A stretch of 64,000 nt of DNA from Calycina herbarum. Taxonomy: Eukaryota; Ascomycota; Leotiomycetes; Helotiales; Pezizellaceae. Made by a program: the position numbers and the translations under genes. Under the pieces are notes generated by a model that saw only the letters and a list, made by a program, of their open reading frames with translations, was not told the DNA's origin and searched no databases. Location: NCBI GenBank assembly GCA_001414485.1, contig LLEY01000072.1, forward strand, positions 496,001 to 560,000. Reading direction: 5' to 3'. Below, one piece after another: positions 58,416 to 64,000 of the stretch (its first letter is position 1; each line of letters opens with the position of its first letter).

Positions 58416-59009
58416 ATGTCATCACAATCAACCGCCAAGACAGCCCTCCTAATAATCGACGTTCAACAAGCCTTCCTCGACCCAACATACTGGGGGCCCT
58501 CACGAAGTAATCCAAACTTCGAATCCAACCTCCTCTCCCTCCTCACATCATATCGCACTCTCATCACCCAACACCCCGAAAGCCACAAAATAATACACAT
58601 CCGTCACGCCACCACCGCGCCGACTAGCATCCTCCACCCTTCGCAACCAGGTTACGAATTCCAAACCTTCGCAGCACCCTTGGAAAATGAACTCGCGATT
58701 TCCAAAAATGTGAATTCCGCATTCATAGGCACGAATCTCGAGGAGGTGTTGAGGGAGCATGGGACGCAGGTTTTGTATGTCGCGGGATTGAGCACAGATC
58801 ATTGCGTTAGTACTACGACGCGTATGGCGGGTAATTTGGGTGTGTGTGGTGAGAAGGGCGAAGTGGTGTTGGTTCAGGACGCGACGGCTGCGTGGAAGAA
58901 GAGCGAGGAGGGGTTTGAAGCTGAAGTCGTACATGCGGTGAATGTGGAGAGTTTGAAGGAGTTCGCGAGTGTAAAGAATGTGAAGGATGTGGTGGGCGCT
59001 TGGAGTTAG
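58416..59009 (+). CDS. Isochorismatase-like cysteine hydrolase
   Basis: A single-exon gene of 197 aa. The catalytic triad of the family is visible: Asp in TALLIIDVQQAFLD, Lys in LAISKNVNSAFIGT, and Cys in VAGLSTDHCVSTTTRMAGNLG. The length is normal for the family, which includes isochorismatases, nicotinamidases and N-carbamoyl hydrolases. The substrate cannot be told. There is no secretion signal. It is intact and is followed about 75 bp later by a cluster of GC-rich hairpins. Confidence 0.88.
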   Translation: MSSQSTAKTALLIIDVQQAFLDPTYWGPSRSNPNFESNLLSLLTSYRTLITQHPESHKIIHIRHATTAPTSILHPSQPGYEFQTFAAPLENELAISKNVNSAFIGTNLEEVLREHGTQVLYVAGLSTDHCVSTTTRMAGNLGVCGEKGEVVLVQDATAAWKKSEEGFEAEVVHAVNVESLKEFASVKNVKDVVGAWS

Positions 59010-59082
59010 ATCTCAAAAAATATTAACACTACATCAAAATTCCAAAAAAAGTTATATACAAAAAAACAGCAAAACTCTAACC

Positions 59083-59173
59083 CCCCGGGCGCGGCGAACC
59101 GCGATACCGGGGCAGCCCCCATTCCCCCCTCAGGGAATGGGATAGAGAACATCCGCCTGAGGCGGCGGATGTT
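59083..59173 (+). other. Three consecutive GC-rich hairpins
   Basis: Hairpin 1 is CCCCGG (59083-59088) with inner stem CGCGG, loop CGAA, CCGCG and outer CCGGGG (59107-59112). Hairpin 2 is CCCATTCCC, loop CCCTCA, GGGAATGGG (59118-59141). Hairpin 3 is AACATCCGCC, loop TGAGGC, GGCGGATGTT (59148-59173), followed by a T-run. All stems are perfect. Base composition is far from the AT-rich surroundings. It could be a structured 3' element, a GC-cluster-like insertion, or organelle-derived DNA. Confidence 0.6.
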
Positions 59174-59230
59174 TTTAGGAAACAATCTCTCAGCGAACTA
59201 AGAGCTTGATTAGAGCCAGGCGAGTAGAAA

Positions 59231-59583
59231 CTAATTTTTTCGAGAAGGGTCCGCGAGGAGGAAGGGAACAGTTAATGCAATATCTACACGGGAGTAAACA
59301 TTGTTGACCATTAACTGACTGGACCAGGCGGCAGAGTATCCAGTTTTCGTGAGAGTGATGGTGTAATTTGGAGCTTTGAATATTATTTGGAATTGTGGGG
59401 ATTTGGGTGGGTCCTCGTCAAGCGAGGGGGTTGGTGGGGGAGCTTCGGGTTTATCTCTTTGTTCGTGTGTAGTGGGGGCCTCAGGTTGGAGGGAGAATGC
59501 TTGGGTTGAGGAAATCTGTTGATAGTGAATGAGCGATGGAGGTAGCTGGTTTAGGTAGCTCTCGACGCTGGAGAGGTTGATTT
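59231..59583 (-). pseudogene. Possible decayed or partial gene
   Basis: The minus strand is open for about 117 codons, ending LVPF/TVPFLLADPSRKN before TAG at 59231. It contains a regular stretch (IIFKAPNYTITLTKTGYSAAWSSQ, NNVYSRVDIALTV) that looks like a folded domain end. Upstream, coding-like pieces (AAAAESARSDAVEIREATKHVATTKTL near 59610-59700; LKFETRNNRVLSFNPKSLFL near 59765-59825) lie in different frames, with a stop or intron between them. No domain is recognised and no start is certain. Confidence 0.3.
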
Positions 59584-60439
59584 ACTCTCAAGAATTGACA
59601 CTTTTCATTACCAGCGTCTTTGTAGTTGCGACATGCTTAGTCGCTTCCCGTATCTCCACTGCATCTGATCTTGCGCTTTCTGCAGCTGCCGCACTAAAAC
59701 ATTCGATTAACAAGCATCTCTGGAAGATAAGATAATGCTATGTACTCACAGAAACAGGGATTTTGGATTGAATGACAAGACTCGGTTGTTCCGCGTCTCG
59801 AATTTCAGGTCCAACCCACGGATGGGATGATTGATGAGACTGCTTTTGGGTTCTCTTGGAGTGATTGCGAAGGCAGTCGCGCAAGTTTCGACGTTTCTAT
59901 CCTCGATCTGGTGTATTTTTCGTCTGCTTCGGCATGATGAAGTTCAATTCACCTGAAGGAATGAAGTCGAATTATTTTCTCAACCACAGCTTGTATCAGA
60001 CCAGAGAATCACTCATCAGGCTAATTTCCCCCCAGCCTTGCAAAAAGTTCAAGCGCTTTGCATTCTATCTGAGAGCCTTACACCACAAATATGAAGGCGT
60101 CGCGTAACGGAACAAAATTTCAACTGAAGAGAACTCGTTTCTACAAATGAGGGGTAATATAACTTCCACTCAAATCCCCAAGCCTAACTTTAGGCAGCAT
60201 TGCTCCACAACTTCCACATAACTGATGAGACCAAGGGTCATACTCGGACTTCACTTCCAAGCCAAAACCCAGCTGGGGCAATGCGATGCGAGCCTTTTCA
60301 TTTGCTTGTCAACTTGACAATTTGATTGAGCTCCTCAAAACCTTGGAAATAATAATTTCGTTAGCGAGAACTCACTTGACAGCAGTCAAAACATATATTT
60401 TTTGGAATCTCTAACAACCCCACCGTGATCATCTCTCCT
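59584..60439. other. Intergenic, unclear relics
   Basis: Besides the minus-strand coding-like pieces noted above, nothing is recognised. 60110-60439 is the 3' flank of the aldolase-like gene. Confidence 0.3.
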
Positions 60440-61810
60440 CTACTTCTCCCCATGATCAACTTTCATTCCCTCCACCCCTCTCTCAATAACACCCGGTCCT
60501 GCCATCTCAAATTCAAAGTCTAAATCGGGCTGCATCTCCGCATATAAACTATTCTTCTCACTCGCCATTCTGAAATTAAATGCCGCCTCCTCATCACTGA
60601 TAAGATGCTTCTTCAGATTAGGATTCCCCGCTTTAGCAGCCTCAATCTGTAACTGAATAGCACATCCCCTATCCAAAAGTCCAAATAAGAATCCCGCTTC
60701 GTCGACTGTTGAGCCCGTAGAGAGAAGTCCATGGTTAAGTAGAATTGCAGTTTTGTTTTTCGATCCTAGAGCTGCGGCGATGTTCTTTCCTTCCTCTTCT
60801 GCGAATACAATTCCACCGTAGGAAGAGTAGACAGCGATGCTATCGTAGAGCGTGCAAAGATCTTGACAAGTCATTTCGATGTTGGTGTTGAATGCTGACC
60901 ATGCTCGTCCGGCGTTGGTGTGTGCGTGACATACTGCGTGGACGTCTGGACGTGCTTTATGAATCTCGGAATGAATTAGGAAGCCGGCTGCGTTCGCTGG
61001 TTTTGTCTATTCTTCGTCAATCACTGTTCTACTAAAACTTCTTGAGTGGGGGTGTGGGATATACCTTATTTCCTCCAACTACTCTCCCATCTCTGACGTC
61101 TAGACAGATTAAATCTCCTGCAGTCATGAGGCCGAAGTGTTTCCCAAGGGGGTTCATCCAGATGTAATGTGGGAATTCGGGATCTCTGACGGAAATGTGA
61201 CCAGACATTCCTTCTGTGAAACCTTTGCGGGAGAAATCACGGAAGACAGCTGCTGTGTGGATGAGGATGTGACGACGTTCTTCTGCTGGTGTGCCGAAAG
61301 TTGGGATGCCTTTGATGTAGTGTTAGTAAGAAAGGAAGTAAAGGGTGTTTTGAGCTGAGAATAGATATGAGACGAAGAACGATATGAGAATTTGAAAAAT
61401 AAGTATAGAGTTAGGAACACTATATATACATTATGAAGTGCAAACACAATTCCCTGATCTACACATCGGTGTGACAGTAAAGCTTGAATAGCTTCAACCG
61501 ACCTAAAATAACTTTACTTGAGGTCATCCCCACCCTTGGTAGCAAAAATATAACTTCAAAATCAATAGATGAACACCATGAAAGACAAATAACTCAAGAA
61601 CGCTCTTCGATCTTTGAGCCAACGAACTAGCAAAATTGAATGGCAAAACAACATCTACAAACAAAACAAAATCCTAAACTCACCAGGAAAAACCAAAGGA
61701 CCATGGCTGATAGCCTCTAGCGGCGTCTGATCCAACCCTTTCGACACATCAACCTTCTTTTCCAAATTAACCACAACATCTGTCGTCTCTACAGTAGCTG
61801 AAGGTGCCAT
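60440..61810 (-). CDS. Class II aldolase/adducin-domain protein
   Basis: Three exons (61810-61684, 61309-61065, 61006-60440) encode 312 aa. The class II aldolase fold is clear. It shows RHILIHTAAVFRDFSRKGFTEGMSGHISVRD, PHYIWMNPLGKHFGLMTAGDLICLD, a zinc-ligand pair in VHAVCHAHTNAGRAWS (His-X-His), and a third ligand in ILLNHGLLSTG. The helical C-terminus is typical of fungal members. Bacterial relatives split fuculose- or rhamnulose-1-phosphate. The fungal group is common but mostly uncharacterised, so the substrate is unknown. Exon 1 is an N-terminal leader without domain content. Intron 1 (374 nt) is long for this genome; intron 2 is 58 nt. The reading frame is intact. Confidence 0.85.
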
Positions 61811-62389
61811 TTTCAAACTTCGTTTGCTTTGCTCGTTGATGTTTCAAAGTACAGGTCTCAGTTCAACCCTTTCGAGATTCAACTGCAAATTTAGATATAC
61901 AGCAGAAGAATCTCAAACTGATATAGTAACGATGATGAAGGTGGGATACACAGAGAAAACAAATCTCATGTAAGATATGCCATCATAAAAAGGGCGCCAC
62001 TAATGAGTGGGGTAGATATGATTTCAAAAATGGGGTAATCGTGGTCCCCCCCCCGCCCCCTATTGGCTGGGCTTTAAATGCGTTTATTACTGCACATGGA
62101 GACACAAAAGTGGTCAAACAATTTCTGATACTCGGTATTAGCTGCTATAATTAGATGCCCGGATAAATTGGGTTGGAAGGAGGTTGAAATTCACGTGATT
62201 TGGGGGCAAAGGGGAGGAAGCGAGGCCGAACTCCGAAGGAAGGACTCGCCAGGAAAGGGTTAAGTGTGAAACTCAACTTGATTCTATACCAAGGTAATAT
62301 TACATTACTAAGATCCCATTAGTATCTAATCCCGTAAACCACAAGAAAATGAACAACCCTCCAAAGTCATACACTCAGTGACGAAGCCC
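61811..62389. other. Intergenic, no gene seen
   Basis: AT-rich spacer with a C-run near 62045 and no RNA gene visible. Confidence 0.3.
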
Positions 62390-63935
62390 TCAATAATAAT
62401 TCCCCTTCGGCAACGCCACAAACACCACCGTCAAAGGAATAGTAATAACCAACGCCCAAAAATTAGCCCCGATAACAATCCTATCTTGCAGCACCCTAAG
62501 CGTCTCATTCTTAGTCCAAACACTCTTATCAAACACCTTCCTCAACAGCATCTTCCTTCTATACTCCCCAATCCAGCTCTCATTCTCCAACGCATCATTC
62601 TTCGGTCCAAACGTCCTCAAACTACTTTTCGAACTAAATTCCCCACTTCCACCCTCTAAATCCTTGATTGAACCAGTACTGGATTCGTACCCCAAACTCC
62701 GAGGATGTTGCGGGAGTTGTAATACAGATGAAGAATCTCTTTGCTCAACTTCCGCTTGCACAAGTTCCAGTTCATCCAAAGTTTGTTCCCAAGGTCTGAG
62801 ACAGCGAGAATGGGAGATATGAAGGATTACGCAGAGTCCTTTATAAGCACAAACCATAGTAACGAAACCAAGGTACCATTGCAGACCAGCGAATATGCGC
62901 CACCAACGGCTTTGTTTTGAAAGAGTGAGGAGGATGGCCATCATGAAGCCAAAGATGATATTGCTTACTCCCATGGTACGAACGAAGAACACGCGAGGTT
63001 TGTTGCCGTTGCAGATACTCCAGCGGATGAAGTTGGGGTGCGATTGTCCTCGTAAAGCTGTTTCTGCTACCCAGGCTGCTGAGGCGAGTGCAGAGGGATG
63101 TGTTGTGTGCTGGAGAGCATGGAGACAGATGGCGCGGTCCTTGTGTGAGAGGTTGAGTTCTCGAGGGGCTGTGAAGGCTAGGTAGTGGCACATAATTCGA
63201 TTGATCTCTTCTCGCATGGGTTGAACGGTGACTAGATATTATCAGTACCTGAATCTTCTTCAACACCAAAGGATGAAAAGGGGCACAAACAAGGTTGCCA
63301 CTTCAACCCGGCTTGAGCTGTAACCTCCGCATCACTCGGCACTGAAGAGAAGTCCGACGAGATTGGACTTCTGAAACTAGGACTTCCAATCGAATCTACA
63401 GTCTTTATCTCATCCACTTCACTGTATATCGGTAACCCAGTATCCTGTAATGAAGTATGTATGTTTCTATCCCTCACTGCAACTTCAAGTTCTCCACCTT
63501 TCTCAGCTGCCTCTACTGAAGTCGGATTGAAAGGCGGCGAGAGAGCCTTCTCGTTCTCGGATAGGGCATGGAATCTGGAACAATAATCTTTATACCACAA
63601 GTAAAATTGCAGATTTTCGGCGTTGTGCTCCACATAGACAAGATAATCCATAAAATCGTTGAGGGAACATGGCTGTTTGAAGAAGTAAGTAGTTGTACCT
63701 TCATCATATACTTGCTGTACGTACTGCCAATGTTGTCTTGTTGACTATCTCATCGAAAGATAGACCTTCCGGGATCGAGGTTTCCGATTCTTCACAAGCA
63801 TTAGCAAATGTCAACTAAGGCATGAATATCAATCCTACTTTTAGCTCTTTCGACATACCGGGCGCAATCAGATGGGTTGATTGGTCCGGCAGGTCTATTG
63901 AGATAATCCGGTCGACGATAGAAAAGGATAGACAT
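62390..63935 (-). CDS. RGS-domain membrane protein, Rax1-like
   Basis: Four exons (63935-63839, 63789-63725, 63672-63291, 63231-62390) encode 461 aa in one frame. It begins MSILFYRRPDYLNRPAGPINPSDCARYVERAK. An RGS half follows (PCSLNDFMDYLVYVEHNAENLQFYLWYKDY), then an insert of about 90 aa. The second RGS half is WQPFTVQPMREEINRIMCHYL, PRELNLSHKDRAICLHALQHTTHPSAL. Next is FIRWSICNGNKPRVFFVRTMG, then three or four membrane helices (VSNIIFGFMMAILLTL, WYLGFVTMVCAY, and a last one FWALVITIPLTVVFVALPKGNYY). This is the layout of fungal Rax1-like proteins, which in yeast mark bud sites and in moulds affect growth and stress tolerance. The order and last helix are typical. Confidence 0.83.
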
Positions 63936-64000
63936 GTTGATATTACGGCGAAGCAATAACAGTGTCTTCAAATAATTCGTAGTAGCAAATCTACCGAGTA

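Noticed and set aside
61137..61358. Plus-strand open frame over the aldolase-like gene
   Set aside because: Antisense shadow of exon 2 of a clear class II aldolase gene.
1..64000. CRISPR array, rRNA, plasmid or prophage elements
   Set aside because: No regular spacer-repeat pattern, rRNA signature or bacterial gene organisation is present. The window is fungal nuclear DNA.

Overview
This 64 kb window is nuclear DNA of a filamentous ascomycete. The evidence is short introns (about 45-80 nt, GTATGT/GTAAGT donors, CTAAC-like branch sites, CAG/TAG acceptors), an MBP1-type APSES cell-cycle regulator with ankyrin repeats, a HET-domain gene, 2EXR and DUF3632 fungal families, and a Rax1-like RGS membrane protein. 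I infer Leotiomycetes, probably Helotiales, from the general look of the proteins; nothing seen here proves the genus.

Layout. 0-13 kb is accessory: a three-copy cluster of an orphan module (two copies decayed, one intact and internally duplicated), a truncated sugar-transporter relic, a 2EXR gene, a decayed GT2 polysaccharide-synthase-like gene, and an intact secreted repeat precursor with four identical DCGSPFSPPCPP units and kexin-type sites (11.4-12.0 kb). 13-22 kb carries a frameshifted small secreted cysteine-rich gene, a broken CorA-like membrane-protein gene, a coiled-coil gene with an apparent frameshift, and a conserved three-exon gene. 22-32 kb has a secreted intradiol-dioxygenase-like gene, a HET-domain gene, a second partial copy of the dioxygenase 3' end interrupted by a MITE, and an 893-residue protein of unknown function. 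32-35 kb holds a tyrosinase pseudogene and a repeat island.

35-48 kb and 52-64 kb look more like core chromosome: a cysteine-rich single-pass membrane protein, MBP1, an alpha/beta hydrolase, a second 2EXR protein, a transcription-factor-like protein, a DHA1-type MFS exporter, a DUF3632-like gene, an isochorismatase-like hydrolase, a class II aldolase-like protein and the RGS/Rax1-like protein. Between them (48-52 kb) lie a 0.6 kb inverted-repeat element and an intact paralog of the 13.9 kb secreted protein.

How they relate. No single pathway joins the genes. The most interesting parts are the secreted-peptide precursor, the pair of six-cysteine secreted proteins, the HET-linked segmental duplication with a datable MITE insertion, and the density of inverted-repeat elements. 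Several accessory genes carry frameshifts while core genes are clean. This favours real gene decay, but base-level assembly error cannot be excluded from sequence alone.
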